This document shows, piece after piece, positions 1 through 9,249 of a DNA stretch of 64,000 nucleotides; position 1 is the stretch's first letter, and each line of letters begins with the position of its first letter. The stretch lies in contig NZ_QRIL01000002.1 in NCBI RefSeq assembly GCF_003471165.1, positions 186,001 through 250,000 of the forward strand, given 5' to 3'. A model generated the notes under the pieces. It was not told the DNA's origin, ran no database searches, and was given only the letters and a program-made list of their open reading frames with translations. Position numbers and translations under genes: made by a program. The DNA is from Ruminococcus sp. AM22-13 (GTDB taxonomy: Bacteria; Bacillota; Clostridia; Lachnospirales; Lachnospiraceae).

Positions 1-1533
1 ATTCAACGCTGTGATGCCAAAGGAAGCTGTCATCGGCTTCAGAATCTTTCCAATCTTCTCATTCGGTTTCAGATGTCCGCCATAAAAACCACCCTCGCAA
101 TATGCCAGTGGGTTGGTAGAAGCTCGCATCTGTCCAAGATAATCATACGTACGGATATGAAGATTACGGATCATCTCAAGATAGAAATCCAGTACCTCAT
201 AGAAATCTCTGCTCTCTGCTCTCGCTTTCGCAAGAATCATCGGAAGATGAAGACTTACCGCACCAATGTTAAATCTGCCTACAAATACAGGCACATCCTT
301 GTCATCTGCCGGGTACATTCCGCCACGTTCATACCATGGGCTTAAGAAAGCACGGCATCCCATCGGGCTGATAACCTTTCCATACTGCTTGTACATACTG
401 GAAATATATCCTTTTCCGGACATAGAAAGCCAGTCCGGATACATTGTCTTGGCAGAGCAGTCAACGCCTGCCTCGAATACATCCTCACTGATCTTGCCTT
501 TTCCATGAATGTTCTCGTCATACAGAAATACGATCTTCGGGAAAAGCACCGGTTTCTTACGTCCTGTTTTACCCTGTCCGCCTTTGTGCACTTCAAGAAG
601 AGATACACTTGCCATCTTCTCAAACTGCTTAGTTCCCAGTCCAAGAGTTACTGTCACAAACGGATAATCTCCTCTGGAAGATCCCACTGTATTCAGCTTA
701 TACTCGATTCCCTGCCATCCCTGGTCAAAGTCTCTGCGGACTTTATCAAGTGCATACTCAATCGCACGCTCCTCACGTCCGGTCCAGCTCTCATCAGAGT
801 ACTTCATAAATTCCTGAATATATTTATCATAGCTCTTCTGTGCATACGGAGCAAGAATCTTATCCACTTCAGGTACTGTAAATCCGCCATACTGCTGTGC
901 AGCGGTGCTCAGGATGATATCCCCCATAACGTCAAACGCTGTATCCAATGTCTTCGGCTCGTTGTACCATACATTTCCCATCTCGAATCCGCCGCTTAAT
1001 ACGGATGCCACATCAAACAGGCAGCAGTTCATGGTATCAAGACGTGCTGACTGGTCATGGATATAAATATAACCATCTTTACAAGCCTGAAGTTCATTAC
1101 GGTTCATGAAGAATTTACGATAAAGCTCTTTATTCAGTTCATTAAAAATCAGGCTTCGCTTCGTAGCAACCAGTGCGCTGTCTGTATTTGCATTACTCTT
1201 ATCACCGATATAACGGATTGCCTGACTCTTCGTATATACATCATCCATCATATGGATAAAGTCAAGTTTGTAATTTCTGTAGTCACGATAACTCTTGGCT
1301 ACAGCCGGATTCACTCTCTCAAGTGCTCCTTCCACAATATTATGCATCTCCTGAATCTGTATCTCATTCTTGCCCAGTGCTTCTGCATGTTCTTCCGCAA
1401 AATGGCAGATAAATTCTTTCTCTTTGTCAGAAAATGTATATAAGATTCTGGCCGCCGACTTATTTACTGCCGCTACGATCTTCTGTGAATTAAACTCTTC
1501 TCTTGTGCCATCTTTCTTTATTACATATATCAT
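1..1533 (-). CDS. nrdD: Anaerobic (class III) ribonucleoside-triphosphate reductase, 3'-truncated by window edge
   Basis: The frame is open from an ATG at 1533 to the left edge (511 codons), so the C-terminus with the glycyl-radical loop lies outside the window. The first ~90 residues form an ATP-cone (MIYVIKKDGTREEF start), the usual allosteric module of NrdD. The body follows class III reductase order, with SNANTDSALVATKRS near residue 115, MGCRAFLSPW, GRFNIGAVSLHLP and NPLAYCEGGFYGG towards the edge. The enzyme reduces ribonucleoside triphosphates to deoxyribonucleotides under anoxia. A GGGAG ribosome binding site sits 8 nt upstream of the start. This is a different paralogue from the nrdD at 18.4-20.8 kb: it lacks that gene's motif spacing, and its upstream region has no clear pair of NrdR boxes. 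Family assignment is secure; which redox partner it uses cannot be seen. Confidence 0.9.
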   Translation of the reverse strand, partial: MIYVIKKDGTREEFNSQKIVAAVNKSAARILYTFSDKEKEFICHFAEEHAEALGKNEIQIQEMHNIVEGALERVNPAVAKSYRDYRNYKLDFIHMMDDVYTKSQAIRYIGDKSNANTDSALVATKRSLIFNELNKELYRKFFMNRNELQACKDGYIYIHDQSARLDTMNCCLFDVASVLSGGFEMGNVWYNEPKTLDTAFDVMGDIILSTAAQQYGGFTVPEVDKILAPYAQKSYDKYIQEFMKYSDESWTGREERAIEYALDKVRRDFDQGWQGIEYKLNTVGSSRGDYPFVTVTLGLGTKQFEKMASVSLLEVHKGGQGKTGRKKPVLFPKIVFLYDENIHGKGKISEDVFEAGVDCSAKTMYPDWLSMSGKGYISSMYKQYGKVISPMGCRAFLSPWYERGGMYPADDKDVPVFVGRFNIGAVSLHLPMILAKARAESRDFYEVLDFYLEMIRNLHIRTYDYLGQMRASTNPLAYCEGGFYGGHLKPNEKIGKILKPMTASFGITALN

Positions 1534-1653
1534 ACTTTTCGCTCCCATATACAAGATATAGTATTATTTTCTTTCGTTGTCCACAATTTATTCTATATGT
1601 GGTACGTTTATCAAGTATAGCACAGACTATGATAAAAGGGAAGAGCAAAAAAA

Positions 1654-2577
1654 TTATTCGTCATATTGCTGAATTTTATATAATGCAAGATAATTCTCTT
1701 GACCGTCCAGAGATACCGCAGTAACCTCATCCCCTACATGTAATTCCATTCTCTCCTGCTGTCCTGCTTCGTCAAATTTTACAGTTTTCTTCTTTCCAGT
1801 AGTGTACTTAATCTCCAGTGCCACCTCTTCCCAGCCGGATTTAATCTTATATTCTCCCGGCTCAATTAAAAATTCATACTCTATATCCTCTAAACCATAG
1901 ATGCCTTCTTGTGTCTTTATATAATTCTCTCCAACCACATAACTTTCTCCCGCGAAAATATAAGTATCCGGTTCGGTGCCCTGAATATTCTCGGTTGATT
2001 CCGCAACCTTACTGACTTTATTATCCCAGTCTTTTGTCTCTGTTTCCCCATCATCGCTGTCGCTGCCTGAAAAAACACTGCCGGGATTTATTCCAAACTC
2101 ATCATTGATAAACGACTCAATTCTATATCCAATACTATCCCAGTACTCTTCGGTCTGTGCTGCAACACTCAGTAAAATTACAACAATGATCCAGAATACA
2201 GTTGCTCCCTTTTTGCTCTTTTTCTTCTCTTTCCGCTTCTGTACGGGATTTCGATTCGTGGTATATGTACGAGTGCCGACATTCTGTCCTGCCGACGCTT
2301 TTTTTACTGAAGTCTGCACTTTTTCTGTTTTTGCCTTCGGCACTGTCTTTTTTACCGTACTGGTTTTCGAAGACTTATTTGCCGTTTTATTTCTGTCCGG
2401 CAGTGGTATCTCGCTCTCGGCCATAGCCTTTCTTACTTTCGCCGATGCATGGCGATAATGCTCTGACCGATCTTCATTCAGATGATACAGTTCCAAATCA
2501 TTTCTATATGGCATTCCACAATATTTACATCTTCCATTTACGACCGGTCCGTCACAAACCTGGCATCTCTTTCCCAT
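1654..2577 (-). CDS. Zinc-ribbon, single-pass membrane protein of unknown function
   Basis: The 307-aa protein begins with a four-cysteine zinc ribbon (CQVCDG then CKYCGMPY, residues 5-23). A lysine/threonine-rich, low-complexity linker runs to ~residue 125, followed by one transmembrane helix (GATVFWIIVVILLSVAA). An acidic, probably extracytoplasmic domain of ~150 residues completes it. The topology (cytoplasmic zinc ribbon, one helix, exported C-terminal domain) resembles zinc-ribbon membrane proteins common in Clostridia whose function is unknown. The start at 2577 has a GGGGGA ribosome binding site. It sits alone between nrdD and the divergent asnA promoter, and no enzyme motif is visible. 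Confidence 0.75.
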   Translation of the reverse strand: MGKRCQVCDGPVVNGRCKYCGMPYRNDLELYHLNEDRSEHYRHASAKVRKAMAESEIPLPDRNKTANKSSKTSTVKKTVPKAKTEKVQTSVKKASAGQNVGTRTYTTNRNPVQKRKEKKKSKKGATVFWIIVVILLSVAAQTEEYWDSIGYRIESFINDEFGINPGSVFSGSDSDDGETETKDWDNKVSKVAESTENIQGTEPDTYIFAGESYVVGENYIKTQEGIYGLEDIEYEFLIEPGEYKIKSGWEEVALEIKYTTGKKKTVKFDEAGQQERMELHVGDEVTAVSLDGQENYLALYKIQQYDE

Positions 2578-2679
2578 ATATCTTCCCCCTGTATTCTATA
2601 ATTATCCGTAGTCCGTTTCATAATCCGATTTTCTGTCATTTTTATTGTAACATTTTACACTAATCTTGCAAGGTGGAAA

Positions 2680-2708
2680 TTGTCAAACAGATATTTTCCT
2701 GTTATAAT
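2680..2708 (+). promoter_or_regulatory. Sigma-A-type promoter for asnA
   Basis: TTGTCA (2680-2685) and TATAAT (2703-2708) are separated by 17 bp, a near-consensus vegetative promoter. The leader to the asnA start is about 190 nt and contains a 27-bp mini-MITE. No T-box core sequence was seen in this leader. Confidence 0.75.
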
Positions 2709-2726
2709 AGCGAAGTGAAAGATTGT

Positions 2727-2753
2727 GTTACTGAGAACTGAATGAACCGTAAC
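2727..2753. mobile_element. 27-bp mini-MITE (family 1) in the asnA leader
   Basis: An imperfect palindrome GTTACTGAGAAC...GAACCGTAAC matches the terminal hairpin of the 143-bp MITE copies elsewhere in the window. It is flanked by AAGATTGT (2719-2726) and AGGATTGT (2754-2761), a 7/8 match that looks like an aged 8-bp target duplication. It lies just downstream of the asnA -10 box, so it would be transcribed as a leader hairpin. Confidence 0.6.
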
Positions 2754-2902
2754 AGGATTGTTGCCATTCACTTAGTAATCTGTAACAAATGGTTAATGGA
2801 TATTCATCAATAGCTGAACAATAAAATAATGTAGAATATCTATAATATTTTATTGTTTTGCTATGGAATATACAAATACAGAATTGTAGGAGGATTCCAA
2901 TA

Positions 2903-3910
2903 ATGGATCAGATTAAAATTCCTGACGGGTATCAGTCAGCTTTAAATCTCCACGATACCCAGATTGCCATTAAGACTGTGAAAGATTTCTTCCAGCAGAC
3001 GCTCTCCCAGAAGCTCAATCTGCTGCGAGTTTCCGCTCCGGTATTCGTAAATCCGTCATCCGGTCTGAACGACAACTTAAACGGTGTAGAACGCCCGGTA
3101 AGCTTTGATATCAAAGGACAGAAAGAGAATGCCGAGATCGTACACTCTCTTGCCAAATGGAAAAGATACGCATTACAGAAATATGGTTTCGCTCATGGTG
3201 AAGGTCTTTACACAGACATGATCGCCATCAGAAGAGACGAAGACCTGGATAACATCCACTCTGTATATGTAGACCAGTGGGACTGGGAAAAGATCATCAG
3301 CAAAGAAGAGCGCAACATGGACACACTTGTATCCACAGTACGCGCGATCTACAGCGTTCTTCGTAAAACAGAGAAATATATGGCTGTTCAGTATGATTAT
3401 ATCGAAGAAATCCTTCCAAGAGAGATCGCATTTGTCAGCACACAGGAACTGGTTGACATGTATCCGGATCTTACCCCTAAGGAACGTGAATACAAAGTCG
3501 TTAAAGAAAAAGGCGCTGTATTCCTTATGCAGGTTGGTAAGACATTAACTAACGGAGAACGCCACGACGGACGTGCGCCGGACTATGATGACTGGGAATT
3601 AAACGGTGATATCCTCGTTTATTATCCGGTTCTTGACATCGCACTGGAACTCTCTTCCATGGGTATCCGTGTTGATGAAAACGCCCTTGACAAACAGCTG
3701 ACTATCGCAGGCTGCGACGACAGACGCGAGCTTCCTTTCCAGAAAGCAATCCTGAACAAAGAACTCCCATACACCATCGGTGGTGGTATCGGCCAGTCCC
3801 GTATCTGCATGTTCTTCCTCAGAAAAGCTCATATCGGTGAAGTACACGCTTCCCTGTGGCCGGAAGAAGTTATAAAAGAGGCTGAGGCCAAGGGTGTACA
3901 GCTTCTGTAA
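2903..3910 (+). CDS. asnA: Aspartate--ammonia ligase
   Basis: This 335-aa enzyme makes asparagine from aspartate, ammonia and ATP in the cytoplasm. The length fits the family (E. coli AsnA is 330 aa). AsnA signatures include QKENAEIVHSLAKWKR, the TDMIAIRRDED segment, YVDQWDWEK and the C-terminal GGGIGQSRICMFFL adenylate-binding region. The ATG at 2903 was chosen because GGAGG lies 8 nt upstream; an in-frame upstream ATG at 2858 has no ribosome binding site. It is transcribed from the promoter at 2680 and followed after 142 nt by a CBS-domain gene on the same strand. Confidence 0.95.
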   Translation: MDQIKIPDGYQSALNLHDTQIAIKTVKDFFQQTLSQKLNLLRVSAPVFVNPSSGLNDNLNGVERPVSFDIKGQKENAEIVHSLAKWKRYALQKYGFAHGEGLYTDMIAIRRDEDLDNIHSVYVDQWDWEKIISKEERNMDTLVSTVRAIYSVLRKTEKYMAVQYDYIEEILPREIAFVSTQELVDMYPDLTPKEREYKVVKEKGAVFLMQVGKTLTNGERHDGRAPDYDDWELNGDILVYYPVLDIALELSSMGIRVDENALDKQLTIAGCDDRRELPFQKAILNKELPYTIGGGIGQSRICMFFLRKAHIGEVHASLWPEEVIKEAEAKGVQLL

Positions 3911-4052
3911 GAAATAGCTGTATCATCCGAAGCATAAGCATGCTGACCGACAATTTCAGATATTGATTCGTCAGTATATCTATATCAGATAATCACATAT
4001 GCCCAGATATATCTGCGCATATCGCAATGAATGTAGCGGGGTAAATACACAA

Positions 4053-4514
4053 GTGAATATTTTGTTTTTCTTAACACCAAAAAGCGACGTAGCATATATA
4101 TTCGAAGATGAAACACTCCGCCAGACACTTGAGAAAATGGAGCACAGGAAGTTCTCTTGTATTCCACTTCTGAGTCTGGATGGAAAATATAAAGGAACCA
4201 TTTCTGAAGGTGATCTGCTCTGGGGGATGAAAACTTTAAATGTCCCAAATCTGAAAGCAGCCGAGGGCATTTCAATCATGGCTATCCCACGCAGGGCAAC
4301 CTACAAAGCAGTTCACGCAGACTCCGATATGGAGGATCTGCTTGATAAGGCCATTAACCAGAATTATGTTCCGGTTGTCGATGATCAGGGATACTTTATC
4401 GGTATCATTACCCGTAAAGAGATCATCAAATATTGCTACAAAGAACTTAAGAAATATGTAGCGGCTTCAAATGCAGAGAAGACTGAATCGCAGATTGATT
4501 CTCCTGAGAATTGA
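4053..4514 (+). CDS. CBS-domain protein (CbpB/DarB-like)
   Basis: This 153-aa protein consists of two CBS motifs in tandem (about residues 8-65 and 80-138), a Bateman module that usually binds adenine nucleotides. Motifs include YIFEDETLRQTLEKM, SCIPLLSLDG and YVPVVDDQGYFIGIITRKEI. Closest in layout are the stand-alone CBS proteins that sense c-di-AMP or ATP/AMP in Firmicutes; the actual ligand is not predictable here. The GTG at 4053 was preferred because homologues begin MNILFFLTPK; a longer frame from 3999 has no ribosome binding site. It is followed by a strong terminator. Confidence 0.8.
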   Translation: MNILFFLTPKSDVAYIFEDETLRQTLEKMEHRKFSCIPLLSLDGKYKGTISEGDLLWGMKTLNVPNLKAAEGISIMAIPRRATYKAVHADSDMEDLLDKAINQNYVPVVDDQGYFIGIITRKEIIKYCYKELKKYVAASNAEKTESQIDSPEN

Positions 4515-4570
4515 GAAGCAGATACCTGTCTCTTCTTTCGCAAAAAACATATTCCAATGCTGATAATATA

Positions 4571-4629
4571 AACAGGGACTGTAAGCTGATTGATATTTTA
4601 TATCAATTTCTGCTTACAGTCCCTGTTTT
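4571..4629. terminator. Bidirectional rho-independent terminator
   Basis: A long stem AACAGGGACTGTAAGC / GCTTACAGTCCCTGTT with an A-run on one side and a T-run on the other sits between the convergent CBS gene and the BASS transporter gene. Confidence 0.85.
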
Positions 4630-4647
4630 ACATAGTACGAATGTAAC

Positions 4648-5598
4648 TTACTCTATAGCAGTTCTCATACCCTTCTGTGCCAGCAGCTTTCCAAACAATG
4701 CCGCCAGCACCTGCTGAAACAACGTCCCGATCATAACCGGAAACATCACCTCTCCCGGAAAATATGCAGCCGCTATCACTGCTCCTGCGCTGATATTTCT
4801 CATTCCTGTTCCATACATCATCGAAACCGCTGTACTTCGGTCACGTCTGAACACATGAGCCACCAGCCAGCCAAGCGCATATCCTGATGCAGCCAGCACC
4901 AGAATTGCCAATGCCACTTTCACCCTCTGCATATTCATATTCCTGATATACGGCGCCACTTTAGATGAATTAGAGGTCACCACAAACATCAATGCCAGCT
5001 TGGAAAAAGGTGCCAGTTTTCCCGGCCATGTCTTCATCACTTTTCCATCTGTAACCTGGTTCAAAGTCATCGCAACGATAGCCGGAAGTGCCACCATAAA
5101 TACCAGCTCCCGCATCATTTTCGTCGGATCCATCGTCACTGCGGAACCCAGCAGAATCCGCAAAGTAGCCGGAATCAGAAACGGTGCCAGCACCGTATCC
5201 AGAACCACAAGTGACAACGATAACGGGCTGTTTCCCTCATAAATTGTCACCCACATCAGGCTTACTACTGCCGTAGGAACTGCAAATTCCAGCACCATTC
5301 CTGTGATCAGATCCATATTATCGCCAAAGAAAATATGCCCTGCGCCACAGGCCGCTGCCGGTATCACAACATGAAGCAAAAGCATAATGATAAGCAGCGC
5401 CCCCGGATGGCAAAACACATTCGCCACGTCACGGAAACGCGATTTCAGCGCCCCCGCAAATGTTATAAATGCAAATACGGCCGGCACATAAGGCAGACCG
5501 CATTTGGCAATATCAGGAAAACACACGCCCACCAACAGGCATGTCGGTGTTACCAGTGCCATCCATTTCTCTATAAAACTGTTAAATTTTTTCAGCAT
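4648..5598 (-). CDS. Bile acid:sodium symporter (BASS) family transporter
   Basis: This 316-aa, strongly hydrophobic protein has about ten predicted transmembrane helices and the BASS/SBF layout: an N-terminal helix pair, a GMVLEFAVPTAVVSLMWV segment in the centre, and GTGMRNISAGAVIAAAYFP towards the C-terminus, which corresponds to the conserved crossover helix. BASS members import organic anions (bile acids, pantothenate, pyruvate-like acids) with sodium. The gene begins 12 nt after glnQ, so it is probably the last gene of the amino-acid ABC operon, which hints at an amino acid-derived substrate. The substrate is unknown. Confidence 0.8.
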   Translation of the reverse strand: MLKKFNSFIEKWMALVTPTCLLVGVCFPDIAKCGLPYVPAVFAFITFAGALKSRFRDVANVFCHPGALLIIMLLLHVVIPAAACGAGHIFFGDNMDLITGMVLEFAVPTAVVSLMWVTIYEGNSPLSLSLVVLDTVLAPFLIPATLRILLGSAVTMDPTKMMRELVFMVALPAIVAMTLNQVTDGKVMKTWPGKLAPFSKLALMFVVTSNSSKVAPYIRNMNMQRVKVALAILVLAASGYALGWLVAHVFRRDRSTAVSMMYGTGMRNISAGAVIAAAYFPGEVMFPVMIGTLFQQVLAALFGKLLAQKGMRTAIE

Positions 5599-5610
5599 TA
5601 TAATTCCCTG

Positions 5611-6351
5611 TTATAAAACTTTTGAAAGGAAGTCTCTCAGTCTCTGATTCTTCGGATTCTCGAAGAATTCTTTCGGTGTGTTCTCCTCCTGAATCTTACC
5701 ATCGTCGATGAAAAGAACTCTTGTCGCTACTTCTCTGGCAAATCCCATCTCATGAGTAACAACAACCATGGTCATACCGGACTGTGCAAGCTCCTTCATC
5801 AGCTCCAGAACCTCACCAACCATCTCAGGGTCGAGTGCGGAAGTCGGCTCGTCAAAGAGCATTACATCCGGGTTCATAGCCAGAGAACGGGCAATAGCAA
5901 TACGCTGCTTCTGTCCACCGGAAAGCATATCCGGATATGCATTGGCTTTGTCCGGAAGTCCTACACGCGTCAGAAGCTCATCCGCTTTCTTAGACGCTTC
6001 TTCCTTTGTCATCAGTTTCAGTTCTACCGGCGCCAGCATAATGTTCTGTTTTACCGTTTTATGCGGAAAAAGATTAAACTGCTGGAACACCATTCCGATT
6101 TTCTGACGGTGTCTGTTGATATCGACCTTCGGATCTGTGATATCTGTTCCCTCAAAGAGAATCTGTCCGCCTGTCGGAACCTCCAGAAGATTTAAAGATC
6201 TCAGGAAAGTAGATTTACCGGAACCGGAAGGACCGATGATCGCTACTACTTCTCCCTGACAGATATCTGTTGTAATTCCGTCAAGAACCTGATTACTGCC
6301 AAAAGCTTTTTTCAGTTCTTTCACCTGGATCAGTACATTCTTATCGCTCAC
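5611..6351 (-). CDS. glnQ: Polar amino-acid ABC transporter ATP-binding protein
   Basis: This 246-aa ATPase has the Walker A motif GPSGSGKST, the Q-loop [11 protein letters not shown] typical of the polar amino acid (PAAT) branch, the signature [16 protein letters not shown], Walker [13 protein letters not shown] and the H-loop [10 protein letters not shown]. It powers uptake of a polar amino acid with the permease and binding protein upstream. The GTG start at 6351 overlaps the permease stop by 11 bp and has AAGGAGA upstream, a sign of translational coupling. Confidence 0.93.
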   Translation of the reverse strand: MSDKNVLIQVKELKKAFGSNQVLDGITTDICQGEVVAIIGPSGSGKSTFLRSLNLLEVPTGGQILFEGTDITDPKVDINRHRQKIGMVFQQFNLFPHKTVKQNIMLAPVELKLMTKEEASKKADELLTRVGLPDKANAYPDMLSGGQKQRIAIARSLAMNPDVMLFDEPTSALDPEMVGEVLELMKELAQSGMTMVVVTHEMGFAREVATRVLFIDDGKIQEENTPKEFFENPKNQRLRDFLSKVL

Positions 6352-7048
6352 TGGTTCTCAATCTCCTTTCCAGTTTATTCATACCCCATGTAAGGATTCC
6401 AACGATCACAAGATAGATCGCTGCTGCCGCCATCAATGGCCAGAACGCATTATAGGTACGGCTCTGAATCAGCATAGCACCCTTTGTCAGGTCCATCATA
6501 CCGATATAACCGATGATAGATGTCTCTTTGATCAACACGATAAATTCATTTACCAGTGCCGGAAGTACATTCTTAAATGCCTGTGGGATAATAATCAGGC
6601 GCATCGTCTGGCTGAAATTCAGTCCTAGGCTCCGTCCTGCCTCTGTCTGTCCCTGATCAATAGACATGATACCGGAACGGACAATTTCAGCTACATAAGC
6701 ACCAGAGTTGATACCAAAGGCAAGTCCGCCTACGATAATCTTATTGATACTTACAGAGCCAAAAATTACAAAGTTCATAATTAGCAGCTGGATCATGGTT
6801 GGTGTTCCGCGGATCACAGTCAGATAAACTCTGCAGATTGCATTGAGAATCTTAAAAGAGCCTGACTTATCATGTGCGGAACGGATGATAGCTACCAGAA
6901 AGCCGATGATCAGACCCACGATTACCGCAAACACTGTGATAATAAGGGTGGTTTTCAGACCATCTACCAGCCAGAGATAACGATCATCTTTAATAAAGTT
7001 CAGATAAAAATCTTCTTTTATACTTGCTAATATCATAGGATTATTCAT
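6341..7048 (-). CDS. glnP: Polar amino-acid ABC transporter permease
   Basis: This 235-aa inner-membrane permease of the HisM/GlnP type has about five transmembrane helices and the EAA-loop sequence [18 protein letters not shown] that contacts the ATPase. [15 protein letters not shown] and [14 protein letters not shown] are standard PAAT permease motifs. A single permease gene implies a homodimer. It lies 69 nt after the binding-protein gene, separated by a hairpin, and overlaps glnQ. Confidence 0.92.
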   Translation of the reverse strand: MNNPMILASIKEDFYLNFIKDDRYLWLVDGLKTTLIITVFAVIVGLIIGFLVAIIRSAHDKSGSFKILNAICRVYLTVIRGTPTMIQLLIMNFVIFGSVSINKIIVGGLAFGINSGAYVAEIVRSGIMSIDQGQTEAGRSLGLNFSQTMRLIIIPQAFKNVLPALVNEFIVLIKETSIIGYIGMMDLTKGAMLIQSRTYNAFWPLMAAAAIYLVIVGILTWGMNKLERRLRTSER

Positions 7049-7069
7049 AAAAACCTCTGTCCCGAAAAG

Positions 7070-7098
7070 AGAGCTGTTGGCAGATCGTCAACAGCTCT
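7070..7098 (-). terminator. Intercistronic hairpin (partial terminator or stabiliser)
   Basis: AGAGCTGTTG pairs with CAACAGCTCT between the binding-protein stop and the permease start. In the minus sense it is followed by a short T-rich run (TCTTTTC), too weak for a full terminator. Such hairpins commonly raise binding-protein expression over the membrane subunits. Confidence 0.55.
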
Positions 7099-7116
7099 GT
7101 TGCTTTGTTCCAATAT

Positions 7117-7905
7117 TTATTTCTTTACAATGATAACCTGGCTTGCATCTGCATATGTATCTGTAAAATCAACGCTGGATTTACGGTCTTCTGTTACAGT
7201 CATACCTGCTACACCGAAGTCAGCCTTACCGGACTGTACTGCCGGAAGGATGGAGTCGAATTCCATATCTTCAATCTTCAGTTCATATCCAAGTTTATCG
7301 CAGACCGCCTGAGCAATGTCTGCATCAATACCAACAATGTCATCACCTTCGTGATATTCATATGGCTCGAACTCAGCGTTAGTAGCCATTACCAGTGTTC
7401 CGTTAGAACGGTCAACATCTTCCGGTGATTCATATGGAGTCTTACCGGCATCCTCACCAATGTAATTATCCATGATGCTGTCGATAGTTCCATCATCTTT
7501 GAGTTCTTTCAGAGCTCCGTTGATCTTGTCAAGAAGTTCGTCATTACCCTTCTTTAAGCAGATTGCGTATTCTTCTTCTTCAAATGGCTCATCCAGGATC
7601 TTAAGGTCATCATTATTCTCTACGAATTTCTGAGCTGGCTGTGAATCAATGATCACACAGTCAATCTGACCTGCTTTTAATGCCTGAACAGCTTCGCTTC
7701 CTTTGCTGTAACGTTCTACTGTAGAACCGTCTTTCTCATAATCAGATGCATCAAGGTCACCTGTTGTACCAAGCTGAACACCGATTGTTGCTCCTGCAAG
7801 GTCATCTTTTGATTCAACTTTCTGAGCTGCGGATACGCTTCCTGCCATAGAAACTACCATAATCGCACTAAGTGCAAGAGTTGCAAATCTCTTCTGATCT
7901 TTCAT
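7117..7905 (-). CDS. Amino-acid ABC substrate-binding protein, apparently circularly permuted
   Basis: This 262-aa exported protein of the polar amino-acid binding family (SBP_bac_3) has the two halves of the fold in swapped order. Residues 33-150 (KDDLAGATIGVQLGTTGD, VQALKAGQIDCVIIDSQPA, LLDKINGALKELKDDGTID) match what is normally the second lobe and C-terminal return. Residues 169-262 (LVMATNAEFEPYEYHEG, FDSILPAVQSGKADFGVAGM, FTDTYADASQVIIVK) match what is normally the N-terminal lobe. A signal peptide ends near AGSVSAAQ, but no lipobox cysteine is present, which is odd for a Gram-positive binding protein. The start at 7905 was chosen for its GGAGG; a longer frame to 7968 lacks one. It heads the glnPQ operon. 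Confidence 0.88.
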   Translation of the reverse strand: MKDQKRFATLALSAIMVVSMAGSVSAAQKVESKDDLAGATIGVQLGTTGDLDASDYEKDGSTVERYSKGSEAVQALKAGQIDCVIIDSQPAQKFVENNDDLKILDEPFEEEEYAICLKKGNDELLDKINGALKELKDDGTIDSIMDNYIGEDAGKTPYESPEDVDRSNGTLVMATNAEFEPYEYHEGDDIVGIDADIAQAVCDKLGYELKIEDMEFDSILPAVQSGKADFGVAGMTVTEDRKSSVDFTDTYADASQVIIVKK

Positions 7906-8007
7906 CTTTCTTCCTCCTCGCATCCGAAAGTATAGATACTGCTGCTGCCTTCTCTCTTCATACAGCAACGTATAATTATGCGTTTCGGTTGTATATTTTT
8001 GTTTTTT

Positions 8008-8035
8008 ATTTTAACATACTTTCTATAAAATGCAA
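8008..8035 (-). promoter_or_regulatory. Likely promoter of the amino-acid ABC operon
   Basis: In the minus sense TTGCAT (8030-8035) and TAAAAT (8008-8013) are spaced by 16 bp, about 100 nt before the binding-protein start. Confidence 0.45.
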
Positions 8036-8207
8036 GGTAAAACTTGAATGACAGAACCATTTTCCATATAATGTATAATATGATTTCGTTAGAATCATTG
8101 TGTTTTTCACTTTTTCATAACGTTTTTCCTTTATAGTAACAGATATTGGAAAATAAGAGGTGTATAAATAATTATCATTTTATTTTAAATAAGAGGAGGA
8201 TTTGTCG

Positions 8208-9059
8208 ATGAAATTTACTAAAATGCACGGAATTGGAAATGATTATGTATATGTAAACTGTTTTGAGGAAACTGTGGAGAATCCATCCGCGGTAGCCAGA
8301 TATGTCAGTGACCGCCACTTTGGTATCGGTTCTGACGGACTGATTCTGATCAAACCGTCAGATGTAGCCGACTGCGAGATGGACATGTACAATCTGGATG
8401 GTTCTCAGGGCGCTATGTGTGGAAACGGTATCCGCTGCGTTGCCAAATATGCTTATGACTACGGCATCGTAAACAAAAAACATATCTCTGTCGCAACCAA
8501 GAGCGGCATCAAATATCTGGATCTCACTGTCAAAGATGGTAAAGTATCTCTGGTAAAAGTAAATATGGGTTCTCCGATCCTGACAGCAAAACAGATTCCT
8601 GTCGTATCCGAGAAGGAAGAAGTTATCAATGAGCCGCTTGTCGTAGACGGAGAAACTTATTACATAACAGCTGTTTCCATGGGAAATCCTCATGCGATCG
8701 TCTATATGGCGGATATCGACCATCTTGATATCGAAAAAATCGGTCCATCTTTCGAAAATCACGTAGCATTCCCGGATCGTGTAAATACAGAGTTTGTAGA
8801 AGTGATTGATGAACACACACTCAAGATGCGTGTATGGGAACGTGGTTCAGGTGAAACACTTGCCTGCGGTACAGGAGCATGTGCAGTTGCTGTTGCTTCT
8901 ATTTTAAATGGTCACGTAGATGGAGACAAATCTGTTACTGTGAAACTGCTCGGCGGCGACCTGCAGATTTTCTGGAACAGACAGGAGAACCTGGTTTACA
9001 TGACCGGTCCTGCAACCACTGTTTTCGATGGTGAGATTGATGTAAGCTTCCTGAAATAA
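8208..9059 (+). CDS. dapF: Diaminopimelate epimerase
   Basis: This 283-aa cytoplasmic enzyme interconverts LL- and meso-diaminopimelate for lysine and peptidoglycan synthesis. It carries both catalytic cysteine motifs, [10 protein letters not shown] in the first half and [11 protein letters not shown] in the second, plus the N-terminal [13 protein letters not shown] and the [12 protein letters not shown] segment. The ATG at 8208 has AGAGGAGGA just upstream; an in-frame TTG six bases earlier overlaps that spacing and is unlikely. The gene is monocistronic, with a strong terminator after it. Confidence 0.95.
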   Translation: MKFTKMHGIGNDYVYVNCFEETVENPSAVARYVSDRHFGIGSDGLILIKPSDVADCEMDMYNLDGSQGAMCGNGIRCVAKYAYDYGIVNKKHISVATKSGIKYLDLTVKDGKVSLVKVNMGSPILTAKQIPVVSEKEEVINEPLVVDGETYYITAVSMGNPHAIVYMADIDHLDIEKIGPSFENHVAFPDRVNTEFVEVIDEHTLKMRVWERGSGETLACGTGACAVAVASILNGHVDGDKSVTVKLLGGDLQIFWNRQENLVYMTGPATTVFDGEIDVSFLK

Positions 9060-9128
9060 TATGGTTTTCTATCTATCCATACGTCCTACACAGACATGAC
9101 ACGTTCATATTACTGTTTAGGACTTTCA

Positions 9129-9180
9129 CAAAAAACGGATATGTGTCATATTCCATTCACATGACACATATCCGTTTTTT
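9129..9180 (+). terminator. Terminator after dapF
   Basis: AAAAAACGGATATGTGTCAT pairs with ATGACACATATCCGTTTTTT, a long, almost perfect stem ending in a T-run. The A-run on the other side makes it able to act in both directions. Confidence 0.88.
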
Positions 9181-9197
9181 AACCGAATCAAATAAGT
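9179..9197 (-). repeat. Family-2 repeat end (GATTCGGTTAA), inverted copy
   Basis: TTAACCGAATCAAATAAGT is the reverse complement of the ACTTRCYTGATTCGGTTAA tail found at 10.7, 12.2, 12.5 and 33.6 kb. A second TTGATTCGGAT lies at 9230-9240. Confidence 0.55.
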
Positions 9198-9249
9198 AAC
9201 ATCAACTTTGCTGATAGCTCACACTAAAGTTGATTCGGATTATCCACAT

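Noticed and set aside
1534..1653. NrdR boxes upstream of the first nrdD
   Set aside because: An ACCACATATAG-like sequence is visible but only one weak, poorly matching box could be found, so it was not annotated.
2709..2902. Possible asparagine T-box upstream of asnA
   Set aside because: No GGGTGGnACCGCG core and no terminator hairpin are present; the leader hairpin is the mini-MITE.
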